Assembly (NCBI RefSeq): GCF_000218545.1
Contig: NC_015671.1
Coordinates: forward strand, 248,001 to 312,000
Length of the DNA: 64,000 nucleotides
Direction: 5' to 3'
DNA from: Cellulomonas gilvus ATCC 13127
Lineage (GTDB): Bacteria; Actinomycetota; Actinomycetes; Actinomycetales; Cellulomonadaceae
The notes under the pieces are model-generated. The model was given only the letters and a program-made list of their open reading frames with translations. It was not told the DNA's origin and did no database searches. The translations under genes and the position numbers were made by a program. Shown one piece after another: positions 37,800 through 45,729 of this stretch (positions are counted from its first letter, which is position 1; every line of letters begins with the position of its first letter).

Positions 37800-39740
37800 T
37801 TACGGGCGGCGGGCCATTGCCTGTGCCTCGGTGGTGGTGCTCTGCGCCGGCGCTGTCGCCACGGCGCTGGTGGTGTCCTGGTGGCGGCGCAGCAGGCGCA
37901 TGGCGTTGATAATGACGACCAGGACCGAAGCTTCGTGGACGAGCATCCCGATGGCCATAGTCACCCCGCCCAGGAGGACGCCGGCCAGCAGGGCGGCCAC
38001 GGTGACCAGGGCGATGGTGATGTTCTGGCGCATGTTGTTCACGGTGCGCCGGGCCAGGCCGACGGCCTCGGGGAGCTTGAGCAGGTTGTCGCCCATGAGG
38101 GCGATGTCCGCAGTCTCCACGGCGACGGCAGAGCCGGCGGCGCCCATGGCCACGCCGATGTTGGCCGTTGCCAGGGCGGGGGCGTCGTTGACGCCGTCGC
38201 CGACCATGGCCACCACGTGACCTTGACGCTGCAGGTCCGCGACCGCGTCGAGCTTGTCCTCGGGCAGCAGGCCGGCGCGGACCTCATCGACCCCGGTCGC
38301 CGCACCAACTGCCTTCGCCACCAGCGGGGCGTCACCGGTGAGCATGACCACCTTCTTCACCCCGGCGTCGTGCAGACGGGCGACCATCTGCGCCGCGTCG
38401 GGACGGACCTCATCAGCCACCGCGACCACACCAGCCACCGCATCCTCCACGGCCACGATCATCGCCGTCCTGCCCGCTGCGGCGAGCTCCTCAGCGGCCT
38501 GCCCGGCGCCAACAGTGTCCGCGACGCCGTACTGCTCCAGCAGCGCCACGTTGCCGATGAGGACCCGGCGCCCGCCGATGGTGGCAGTGATGCCCTTGCC
38601 AGGCACGGGCTCGGTGACCTCGGGCAGCCCCGACGTGGCCAGCCCCTCCGCGGCTGCTGCCTCCAGGATGGGTCGGGCGAGCGGGTGCTCGGAGCCGGCC
38701 TCGGCCCGGGCTGCCCAGGTCAGCACCTGGGCGCGATCCATGGCTGGGGCCAGGACGACGACGTCGGTCAGGTGCGGGCGGCCCTTGGTCAGGGTGCCGG
38801 TCTTGTCCACCGCGACGGCGGTGATCTTGCCGGAGGTCTCCAGGTACTCCCCACCCTTGATGAGGATGCCGTCCTTGGCGGCCCGGCCGATGCCGGCGAC
38901 GATGGAGACCGGGATGGAGATGACCAGCGCGCCGGGGCAGCCGATGACCAGCAGGGTCAGCCCGAGCACGACGTCACCGGTGATGAGTCCGACCACGAGG
39001 GCCAGGACCATGATGGCCGGGGTGTACCAGGCGGAGAACCGGTCCATGAACTGGGCGGTCTTGGCCTTGGCGTCCTGGGCGTCTTCGACGCGGTGGATGA
39101 TGCGGGCCAGCGTGGTGTCGGCGCCGATGCCGGTGGCGAGCACCTGGAGGAACCCACCCTTGGCGACGGTTCCGGCGAAGACGTGGTCGCCCTTGGACTT
39201 CTCCACGGGGATGGACTCCCCGGTGATGGAGGCCTCGTCCAGGGCGCCGGTGCCGGCCACGACCTCGCCGTCCACCGGGACCTTAGCGCCGTTCTTAACC
39301 AGGACGATCTCGCCCATGGCCACGCTCGCAGCGGGCACCTCCACCTGCACGCCGTCGCGCATGACCACGGCCACGTCTGGGGCCACGGCCACCAGCTCGG
39401 CCAGTGCCGAGCGGGTCTTGTTCAGCGTTGCGGACTCCAGGGCGTGCCCGATGGCGAAGAGGAAGGTCACCGCGGCGGCCTCCCAGTACTCCCCGATGAT
39501 CACCGCGCCGATCGCGGCCACCGAGACCAGCAGGTCGATGCCGATGACCCGGGCCATGAGCGCCCGGGCTGCCTTGGTCACGATCGGGGTACCCGCGACC
39601 ACGGCGGCGGCCACCATGAAGGCGTTGCTCCACGCATCGGAACCGAGGCCGCGGGCCACGAAGAACGAGATGAGGATCAGCGCCCCGGAGACCACTGGGA
39701 TCGCCCACCTGCCGTACCACCACTGCTGCAGCTTGTTCAT
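37800..39740 (-). CDS. P1B-type ATPase with an unusual CPG membrane motif
   Basis: 646 residues from ATG 39740. No N-terminal HMA domain; starts MNKLQQWWYG and goes straight into TM helices. Motifs: TGESIP (173-178), GCPGALVIS (268-270 is Cys-Pro-Gly), DKTGTLT (Asp312), SEHPLA, GDGVNDAPAL, and a C-terminal HEASVLVVIINAM plus a Thr/Ala tail. The TM6 signature CPG in place of CPC, CPH or SPC sets it apart from the two cassette ATPases. The transported ion cannot be assigned. Confidence 0.88.
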   Translation of the reverse strand: MNKLQQWWYGRWAIPVVSGALILISFFVARGLGSDAWSNAFMVAAAVVAGTPIVTKAARALMARVIGIDLLVSVAAIGAVIIGEYWEAAAVTFLFAIGHALESATLNKTRSALAELVAVAPDVAVVMRDGVQVEVPAASVAMGEIVLVKNGAKVPVDGEVVAGTGALDEASITGESIPVEKSKGDHVFAGTVAKGGFLQVLATGIGADTTLARIIHRVEDAQDAKAKTAQFMDRFSAWYTPAIMVLALVVGLITGDVVLGLTLLVIGCPGALVISIPVSIVAGIGRAAKDGILIKGGEYLETSGKITAVAVDKTGTLTKGRPHLTDVVVLAPAMDRAQVLTWAARAEAGSEHPLARPILEAAAAEGLATSGLPEVTEPVPGKGITATIGGRRVLIGNVALLEQYGVADTVGAGQAAEELAAAGRTAMIVAVEDAVAGVVAVADEVRPDAAQMVARLHDAGVKKVVMLTGDAPLVAKAVGAATGVDEVRAGLLPEDKLDAVADLQRQGHVVAMVGDGVNDAPALATANIGVAMGAAGSAVAVETADIALMGDNLLKLPEAVGLARRTVNNMRQNITIALVTVAALLAGVLLGGVTMAIGMLVHEASVLVVIINAMRLLRRHQDTTSAVATAPAQSTTTEAQAMARRP

Positions 39741-40055
39741 AGCTGTTCGACCTTCCTGTAGCTGTCCAACCCCAGTTCGGGGTGCTGACAACGACGTTAT
39801 GAAGATCGGCACCGGGCAACCATGACCGGCGTCAATCAACCGCACACCCATCCGTGCACCGCCGCCGGGGCTGCTCTAGCGTGCTGGCGCAATGAAGAGC
39901 GTCACCGCCGAGTTGATCGGCGGTGACGCTTAGCTGGTCCGGCTCAGAATGCGACCGGACGAGCCACGTAGCCTCGGCCCGCGGGCGCCCATGACCACAC
40001 CCCAGTCCGCGGGGCCCGTGGGGCCGGGTGTCACGCGCATGGCGGGACGGCCCCG
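39741..40055. other. Intergenic region upstream of the CPG-type ATPase
   Basis: No coding sequence is seen in these 315 bases. They should hold the promoter of the ATPase-cupin-reductase operon. A 13-bp perfect hairpin (39898-39930) lies in the middle and may end the DoxX-like transcript. Confidence 0.5.
39898..39930. terminator. Hairpin downstream of the DoxX-like gene
   Basis: AGCGTCACCGCCG and CGGCGGTGACGCT pair perfectly over 13 bp with a 7-nt loop (AGTTGAT). It lies beyond the minus-strand DoxX-like stop and before the next promoter region. Confidence 0.6.
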
Positions 40056-40475
40056 TCAGGTTCGCCTGGTTGCCAGTTCCTCCACCATCAGGCCCAGACC
40101 GCTACCGAGCATGAAGACGTCCCGAGCGATCCCCATGCCAGCCGGCGCTGGACGGATTCCGTCATCACGGGTGAACCCTGGCGTCTTGAGGTACACGGCC
40201 ATCAATGCGGCCGAGAATCCACTTAGGCCGGCCGCGGCCACCCGGGTGGGTACCATCGGGGCTAGTAGCGCCGTGCCCAGAGCGATCTCGAAGGTCGACA
40301 ACGCCTTCCCGAAGCGGACCGGGTCCATCTTCTTCAAGAACGGGAACGCGTTGGCGGCCTGGTCCCGCAGCCCCGTTGCCCCGTCGACGTCCAATGACCG
40401 CTTAGTGATTCCGGTGTTCAATATGAAGGCCCCGCTCGCCAGGCGCGGCGGGACATGGTGAAGCTTGACGCTCAT
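40056..40475 (-). CDS. DoxX-like membrane protein
   Basis: 139 residues with about four hydrophobic segments. It has the DoxX-type layout LxSGAFILNTGITK, then ALSTFEIALGTALL, PTRVAAAGLSGFSAALM and AGMGIARDVFMLGSGLGL. DoxX family members are linked to membrane redox or thiol stress; no specific role is claimed here. Confidence 0.7.
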   Translation of the reverse strand: MSVKLHHVPPRLASGAFILNTGITKRSLDVDGATGLRDQAANAFPFLKKMDPVRFGKALSTFEIALGTALLAPMVPTRVAAAGLSGFSAALMAVYLKTPGFTRDDGIRPAPAGMGIARDVFMLGSGLGLMVEELATRRT

Positions 40476-40676
40476 AGCAATCTCTCCTGAGTTCTTGGGA
40501 CGTGGGTCTACCAGCGGTTCACACGTGAGAATGCAGCGGGCAGGCTTCCGCTGATCATTGACGGGCCCGGCGGCCCGGTGCGGCCCTGATGGGTGGCGGG
40601 ATGACGCCCGGGCAGTGCGCTCGCGCTTGGTCTGGGCACCGGTCGACGTCCCTGGTCGCCCTAGTGGAGGCGGGTC

Positions 40677-40897
40677 CTAGCTGTCCTCCGAGATAACGCT
40701 TGCGGTAACGCCGGCACCGCCGACGGTCGCCAGGATGTCCTCGACGTCCAAGCGTCGGGGGTCGTAGTCGACGTCAACCCGGTGCGAGTGCAGATCGATG
40801 TGCACGGCCTGCACCCCGGAAGACGCTTCAGGTGCCGGTTGATGTCGGTGGCGCACGAGGGGAAGAAAAACTCGCCCAGGCGCAGCTGCAGCCGCAT
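40677..40897 (-). pseudogene. HMA (heavy-metal-associated) domain protein with a frameshift
   Basis: From ATG 40897 the frame reads MRLQLRLGEFFFPSCATDIN and RHLKRLPG; one base is then missing from a G4 run at about 40814-40817, after which another frame reads VQAVHIDLHSHRVDVDYD, then RLDVEDILATVGGAGV, to a TAG at 40677. Joined, this is a beta-alpha-beta-beta-alpha-beta HMA-like fold of about 73 residues with a single Cys. Either a real pseudogene or a homopolymer sequencing error. Confidence 0.6.
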
Positions 40898-41180
40898 CGA
40901 CTCACCCGGTCGCAGCGTGATGAAGTCGGTGCCGGTCGTGACCGCGCGGTCGGAGGCGTCCACGGCGACGGTGTGCACGGCGTCGGCGCCGAGGTCGAGC
41001 AGGCGCAGCCCCGCGAGCGCGGGCAGCTTCAGGACGGGCACGCCGCTCAGGTCGCTCGCGAGGAAGACGCCGTCGCCGTCGCCGTCGGGCATCGCCAGAT
41101 CCAGCGTCAGCACCGCGAGCTCGTCGACGCGGACCACAGGCAGCACGTCGACCGTGATGTCCGTGCCGCCGAGGTGCGGA
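40898..41180 (-). pseudogene. Fragment of an unrecognised coding region next to the IS element
   Basis: The minus strand has an open frame with chromosome-like codon use, continuous into the HMA fragment: VVRVDELAVLTLDLAMP, GVFLASDLSGVPVLKL, DFITLRPGESMRL. The beta-rich pattern would suit the C-terminal sandwich of an extracellular enzyme, but no family is recognised. It is cut on the 5' side by the IS at 41184. Confidence 0.35.
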
Positions 41181-41242
41181 GCCTGACCCGTTTCCGTGGA
41201 CACCTTCGCTGAGGTGATGATCGCCTCGGAGAGGAGTCCTGG

Positions 41243-41530
41243 ATGCCTGCAGCCAAGCCGCCGGAGTTCCGCCGGCGAGCCGTTGAGTTGGCCCGTTCGG
41301 GTCAGCAGCCGGTCGCGAGTATCGCGGCCGATCTGGGGATCAGCGAGTCGTGTCTGCGTCGGTGGATGGCTCAGGACGACGTCGATGCCGGCCGCCGCGA
41401 GGGGTTGACCAGCGAGGAGCGCAAGGAGCTGGTCGAGTCGCGCCGGCGGATCCGGGTGCTGGAGATGGAGAACGAGATCCTCAAGCGCGCCAGCGCGTAC
41501 TTCGCCCGGGAGAACGTCCTCCCAAAATGA
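41243..41530 (+). CDS. IS3-family transposase OrfA (second IS type)
   Basis: 95 residues. HTH (VASIAADLGISESCLRRWM) and a leucine-zipper-like helix (RRIRVLEMENEILKRASAYF). A CCCAAAATGA sequence at its end holds an A4 run and the orfB ATG, suitable for -1 frameshifting or coupled restart. Confidence 0.88.
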   Translation: MPAAKPPEFRRRAVELARSGQQPVASIAADLGISESCLRRWMAQDDVDAGRREGLTSEERKELVESRRRIRVLEMENEILKRASAYFARENVLPK

Positions 41531-42402
41531 TGTTCCGGCTGGTCCGAGACCTCGCCGCGGCCGGTGTGCCGGTCGCGGTGGCCTGCCGGGTCCTGGGCGT
41601 CTCACGTTCGGGGTTCCACGCCTGGTCGACGCGGCCGCCCTCGGCGCGGTCCGTGGCCGACGCGCAGCTGTCGGCGACGATCGTGGCGGTGCACGAGATG
41701 TCGCGCCGCTCCTACGGCGCCCCGCGCGTTCATGCCGAGCTGCGCCTGGGGCTCGGAATCCGTTGCGGTCGCAAACGGGTGGCGCGGCTGATGCGCGCCG
41801 CGGGCATCGGTGGGATCTGCCACCAGCGCAAACGCGGCCGCCACCGACCCGCGCCCGCGCCGCACGAGGACCTGGTGCGTCGCAGGTTCGTCGCCGAGGA
41901 GCCGAACCGGTTGTGGTGCACCGACATCACGGAGCACCCCACGAGCGAGGGCCGCGTGTACTGCGCCGCGGTGCTGGACGTGTTCTCCCGGCAGGTCGTG
42001 GGGTGGTCCATCGCGGACCACATTCGCGCCGAACTCGTCGTCGACGCCCTGCAGATGGCGACCTGGCGACGCCGACCCGAGCCCGGCGCGATCGTCCACG
42101 CGGACAGGGGCCCGCAGTACACGTCCTGGGTCTTCGGGCACCGGCTGCGCGAGGCCGGGCTGCTCGGCTCGATGGGCCGGGTCGCCTCGAGCGTGGACAA
42201 CACGATGATCGAGAGCTTCTGGTCGACCATGCAGCGCGAGCTGCTCGACCAGCAGCACTGGACCTCGAAAGCCGAACTCGCGACCGCGATCTTCGAGTGG
42301 ATCGAGGCCTGGTACAACCCCCGACGCCGGCACACCAGCCTCGGGAACCTATCCCCGACCGAGTTCGAGAACCTTCACACCGCCGCGACCGCGGCGGCAT
42401 GA
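41527..42402 (+). CDS. IS3-family transposase OrfB (second IS type)
   Basis: 291 residues from ATG 41527, overlapping the orfA stop by 4 bases. HTH_21 domain then an rve core with DDE residues in WCTDITEHPTSEG, IVHADRGPQY and TMIESFWSTMQ. Appears intact. Confidence 0.9.
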   Translation: MMFRLVRDLAAAGVPVAVACRVLGVSRSGFHAWSTRPPSARSVADAQLSATIVAVHEMSRRSYGAPRVHAELRLGLGIRCGRKRVARLMRAAGIGGICHQRKRGRHRPAPAPHEDLVRRRFVAEEPNRLWCTDITEHPTSEGRVYCAAVLDVFSRQVVGWSIADHIRAELVVDALQMATWRRRPEPGAIVHADRGPQYTSWVFGHRLREAGLLGSMGRVASSVDNTMIESFWSTMQRELLDQQHWTSKAELATAIFEWIEAWYNPRRRHTSLGNLSPTEFENLHTAATAAA

Positions 42403-42441
42403 TCAACCAACCACAGGTGCCCGCGAAAGCGGGTCAGGCTC

Positions 42442-42479
42442 CACCGGAATCTCGACTCCGGTGTAGCGGAAACGTTCGT
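42442..42479 (-). repeat. 38-bp inverted repeat partner 2
   Basis: Exact reverse complement of 36135-36172. It begins 5 bases after the right end of the IS at 41184-42436 and lies 73 bases downstream of the merA 3' fragment. Confidence 0.8.
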
Positions 42480-42501
42480 ATGCGGGATCCGCCGAGGAGC
42501 C

Positions 42502-42547
42502 GGCGACGCAAGGCGCTGTCCACGCTCTTGAACCTCCTTGCGTCGCC
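42502..42547 (-). terminator. Hairpin downstream of merA (copy 2)
   Basis: GGCGACGCAAGG (42502-42513) pairs perfectly with CCTTGCGTCGCC (42536-42547) around a 22-nt loop, right after the merA stop codon on the minus strand. Confidence 0.6.
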
Positions 42548-42552
42548 GGGCG

Positions 42553-42855
42553 TCAGGCGCAGCAGCTGGTGGGCAGGTTCGAGCGAAACAGCCCGGCGGC
42601 GATGCGCAGTGCCTCGCTCATGGTGAGGTAGGGCGCCCAGGTGTCGGCGAGGTCGTCGACGGTAAGACCGAACTTGATCGCGTACGTCGCGGCGAGCATC
42701 ACGTCGCCGGCTCCGTCGAGGGCGGCGTGGACCCCGAGGACCTCGCGGGTCTTCGCGTCGATGACGAGCTTGAGGGTTCCGCGGGGATCCTGGTTGACCA
42801 GTGCTCGGGGAATGTCTTGGGCGCTTAGGACCCGACATTCGCAGGAGTGCCCCAG
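42553..42855 (-). pseudogene. merA: 3' part of mercuric reductase copy 2, severed by an IS
   Basis: About 100 codons, from LGHSCECRV at the IS border to the stop, ending SNLPTSCCA with the C-terminal Cys pair of MerA. Contains PRALVNQDPRG and GLTVDDLADTWAPYLTM of the dimerisation domain. Compared with the truncated copy at 35051-35896, about 95 residues that should precede it are absent. They lie neither here nor beyond the IS. Confidence 0.88.
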
Positions 42856-42923
42856 GGGTCTGCCGCACGAGTAGGTGACACCCACGTGTGGTGCCGGGAG
42901 GCGCCGCTGGAAGGATGTGCACC

Positions 42924-43226
42924 GTGCCCAGGCCCTATCCCAAGGAGTTCCGCGAGGACGTCGTGGCCGTGGCTCGCCGCGGGGACGCTCCGATCAAGCA
43001 GATCGCGGCGGACTTCGGCATCGCCGAGTCGTGTCTGCGGAACTGGCTGCGTGATGCCGACGTCGCGGACGGCAACCGCCCCGGGGTGACTCGGACCGAG
43101 TCGGCCGAGCTGCGAGAGGCGAACCGGCGTATCCGTCTGCTGGAGCAGGAGAACGAGGTCCTGCGCCGCGCGGCCGCGTATCTGTCCCAGGCGCATCTGC
43201 CGGGAAAAGGCTCTACCCGCTCGTGA
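42924..43226 (+). CDS. IS3-family transposase OrfA (copy 2)
   Basis: 100 residues, same predicted sequence as the OrfA at 18968-19270, with the same GTG start and 4-bp overlap with orfB. Confidence 0.88.
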   Translation: MPRPYPKEFREDVVAVARRGDAPIKQIAADFGIAESCLRNWLRDADVADGNRPGVTRTESAELREANRRIRLLEQENEVLRRAAAYLSQAHLPGKGSTRS

Positions 43227-44083
43227 GTGAGCTCGCCGCCGACGGGGTGCCCGTCGCGGTGACGTGCCGGGTTCTTAAGCTCGCAAGGCAGCCCTACTAC
43301 CGGTGGCTCGCTGAGCCCGTCGGCGCGCGGGAGGTCGCCCGGGCGCACCTCGCTAACGCGTTGTTCGACGCCCACCGTGACGACCCGGAGTTCGGGCACC
43401 GGCTCCTGGCCGACGAGGCCGCCCGCGCCGGACTGATCGCCTGCGACCGCACGGTCTGGCGGATCTGTCGGGACAACCAGTGGTGGTCGGTGTTCGGCAA
43501 GAAGCGCTCGAAGAACGGGAAGAAGGCCGCTCCGCCGGCCCATGAGGACCTCGTGCTGCGGGTGTTCACCGCCGATGCGCCGAACAGGTTGTGGCTCTGG
43601 GACATCACCGAGCACCCGACCGCCGAGGGCAAGGTCTACCTCTGCGCGATCAAGGACGTGTTCTCCAACCGGATCGTCGGATACTCGATCAGCGACCGCA
43701 TGACGTCCCAGATCGCAGTAGACGCTCTGGTCAGCGCGGTGCAGCGGCGCGGGGATGTCGCCGGCTGCGTGGTCCACAGCGATCGTGGCAGCCAGTTCCG
43801 AAGCAGGAAGGTGGCCCGTGTCCTGGCCCGCCACGACCTCGCTGGGTCGATGGGGCAGGTCGCCTCCGCCGGGGACAACGCCGCTATGGAGAGCTTCTTC
43901 TCGCTGCTGCAGAAGAACGTCCTGGACCGCCGCCGCTGGGCCACCCGTGACGAGCTGCGCCTGGCGATCATCACCTGGATCGAACGGACCTACCACCGCC
44001 GCAGACGCCAGGTCCGCCTCGGCCGCCTGACCCCCATCGAGTACGAGACGATCATGACCACTCAGGTCGCACTCGCCGCCTGA
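43223..44083 (+). CDS. IS3-family transposase OrfB (copy 2)
   Basis: 286 residues, the same predicted protein as at 19267-20127, with an intact DDE core. Being recent and unmutated, both copies may be active. Confidence 0.9.
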   Translation: MSELAADGVPVAVTCRVLKLARQPYYRWLAEPVGAREVARAHLANALFDAHRDDPEFGHRLLADEAARAGLIACDRTVWRICRDNQWWSVFGKKRSKNGKKAAPPAHEDLVLRVFTADAPNRLWLWDITEHPTAEGKVYLCAIKDVFSNRIVGYSISDRMTSQIAVDALVSAVQRRGDVAGCVVHSDRGSQFRSRKVARVLARHDLAGSMGQVASAGDNAAMESFFSLLQKNVLDRRRWATRDELRLAIITWIERTYHRRRRQVRLGRLTPIEYETIMTTQVALAA

Positions 44084-44115
44084 GTTTCGCTGTCACCTAC
44101 TCGTGCAGCAGACCC

Positions 44116-44909
44116 TTGCGTGTGTCGGCGAAGCGGCCGGTCGCGACCAGGAGCCGCTGACCCTGCGCTCGGGTGCCGGCTGTCGTGGTGACCACGACCC
44201 CGTTCTCTGTGCGCGCGACCGTGACCGCGCGCTCCTCGACCACCGTGATGCCTTCGTCGTTGAACACGCCGCGGAGTACGTCAGCAACCTCGGGCTCTGT
44301 GTGCGGGGCGAAGCGCCCGACGAGGGTGACCTCTACGCCCAGGTGCGCCCACAGCTGGGCCTGCTCCAGCCCGACGTACCCGCCGCCGACCACGACCATG
44401 GATGCGGGCAGGTCTCGCTGCTCCATTGCGGTGGTGGAGGTGAGGTAGTCGACGTCGGCCATGCCAGGCAGGTCGGGGACGTACGGCGCGGACCCGGTTG
44501 CCACGACGTAGGCCCGGGCCCGTAGTTGGTGGTCGTTGACCTGCACGGTGTGCGCGTCGAGGAACCGGGCGTGCCCGTAGACGACGCGGAGGCCGTGGGC
44601 GGCCGCTACCTCGGCGTACTTGACCTCGCGAAGATGGTCGATGAGCGCTTGCTTCTGCGCGAGCAGCGCGTCCATGACGACCCCACCGGTGCTCGTGGCC
44701 ACGCCGCGGAAACGGTTCACCGCGGCGCGGTGGCGCTGGTCTGCTGCGGCCAGCAGGCTCTTGCTCGGCACGCAGCCGATGTTCAGGCAGGTTCCGCCGA
44801 GGGCGTTGTGCTCGACGAGCAGGACGCTTGCTGCGCGGGAGCGGACCTCGATCCCGGCGGCCATCGCGGCGCCTCCGGTGCCGATCACGATCACGTCGTA
44901 CTCGTCCAT
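44116..44909 (-). pseudogene. merA: 5' part of mercuric reductase copy 2, severed by an IS
   Basis: 264 codons remain. FAD-binding start VIVIGTGGAAMAAG, redox-active pair GGTCLNIGCVPSK (C41, C46), NADPH motif VVVGGGYVGLEQAQL and ATGR near the break. No N-terminal HMA domain. The last codons (GLLHE and stop) come from the IS. The FAD-contacting GD motif, dimer interface and terminal Cys pair are lost, so Hg(II) reduction is not expected. Divergent from merR with a MerR-type promoter between. Confidence 0.9.
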
Positions 44910-44958
44910 GGGGTGCTCCTAGCGCGTCACCGACCGTGCCCACCTTCTTAGGGGGCCG

Positions 44959-44990
44959 ACGGTAGACGTTCCACTGCGCGGGAAGGTCAA
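44959..44990 (-). promoter_or_regulatory. MerR operator/promoter of merA
   Basis: On the minus strand TTGACC (44985-44990) is followed by a 19-20 bp spacer and CTACCGT. The spacer holds the dyad ACCTTCCC-N5-GTGGAACGT (44966-44987), close to the classical mer operator halves. It lies between divergent merA and merR. Confidence 0.8.
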
Positions 44991-45006
44991 GGCGTAGGGT
45001 CATCAG

Positions 45007-45426
45007 ATGCGTATCGGTCAGCTGGCCGCAGCGAGCGGCGTGACGACCAAGGCCATCCGGTTCTACGAAAAGGCCGGAGTGCTGCCTGCGCCTGCGCGTC
45101 AAGCGTCGGGTTATCGGCAGTACGACCACGGCGCCATCGAGCGGCTCGCGTTCGTCAGGGCAGCGCAGGCGGCGGGCCTGACACTCCGGCAGATCACCGA
45201 CGTCGTCTCTGCCCGCGAGAACAGCGGGCCGCCCTGTCAGCACGTCGTCGACCTGCTGGAGCAGCACGCCGGCAGTCTCGAGCGACGGATCGCCGAGCTG
45301 ACCGCTCTCCTCGCACAGGTGCGGCGCCTGGGCCACCGCGCAACCACCTTGGACCCTGCCCAGTGCCACCCGTCGCAGGTGTGTCACGTCATCCCGCCCT
45401 CCGATGTAGGAACGCCGAGCTCCTGA
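45007..45426 (+). CDS. merR: MerR mercury-responsive regulator
   Basis: 139 residues. N-terminal winged helix (GVTTKAIRFYEKAGVL) and a dimerisation helix. Cys77, Cys120 and Cys126 match the three Hg(II) ligands of Tn501 MerR (82, 117, 126) in order and spacing class. It should hold and then untwist the merA promoter on Hg binding. The regulator survives although merA is destroyed. Confidence 0.9.
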   Translation: MRIGQLAAASGVTTKAIRFYEKAGVLPAPARQASGYRQYDHGAIERLAFVRAAQAAGLTLRQITDVVSARENSGPPCQHVVDLLEQHAGSLERRIAELTALLAQVRRLGHRATTLDPAQCHPSQVCHVIPPSDVGTPSS

Positions 45427-45729
45427 CCCGAGCAGGTCAGGCCCGACTCTCTCAGCCGCCCCTGGCCCGCATCCGGTGCTGCCCCAGCGCGTGGCGTGGC
45501 AGCGGAGGTACGGGCCCGGCCCCGCCGTTCCGGGATGGGTTCGGGCGGTGTCGGTCGAGGTACTCAACTTGGCGCCGGTCTCCCATCGCGCCGGGACAAG
45601 GCGTCGAGGACCGACGCGGTCGTGGGCCGCCAGAAGATCGAGGGTTGTGGCGGTGCGGGCTCCTGGAAACCGCGCCGGCGCTGATCGTCGACTCTGGGCG
45701 GGGATCGACCAGCGCGCAAGCCGGAAGGG
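45427..45729. other. Gene-free stretch after merR
   Basis: About 300 bases with no convincing gene. A 7-bp dyad CCTGACC-N6-GGTCAGG at 45422-45441 overlaps the merR stop and may act as a weak terminator. No ribosome-binding site or conserved protein was seen in the remaining bases. Confidence 0.45.

Larger units (their letters stand above)
41184..42436 (+). mobile_element. IS3-family insertion sequence of a second type (about 1250 bp)
   Basis: Imperfect terminal inverted repeats: left TGACCCGTTTCCGTGGACACC (41184 onward), right ending GGGTCA at 42436 (reverse complement TGACCCGCTTTCGCGGGCACC). Flanking AGCC/GGCT extends the symmetry. No clear direct target duplication can be read. It carries orfA and orfB that differ from the other two IS copies in the window. 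Confidence 0.8.
42856..44115 (+). mobile_element. IS3-family insertion sequence, copy 2, inside merA
   Basis: Apparently base-for-base the same as 18900-20159, offset by 23,956, in the same orientation. The flanks are CAG (42853-42855) and TTG (44116-44118), so there is no 3-bp target duplication, and about 285 bp of merA are missing at the site. This points to an adjacent deletion or recombination after insertion. Confidence 0.9.

Noticed and set aside
40898..41180. Treating the fragment as part of a functional HMA-fusion protein
   Set aside because: Its 5' end is cut by an IS and the HMA part is frameshifted, so no intact product is supported.
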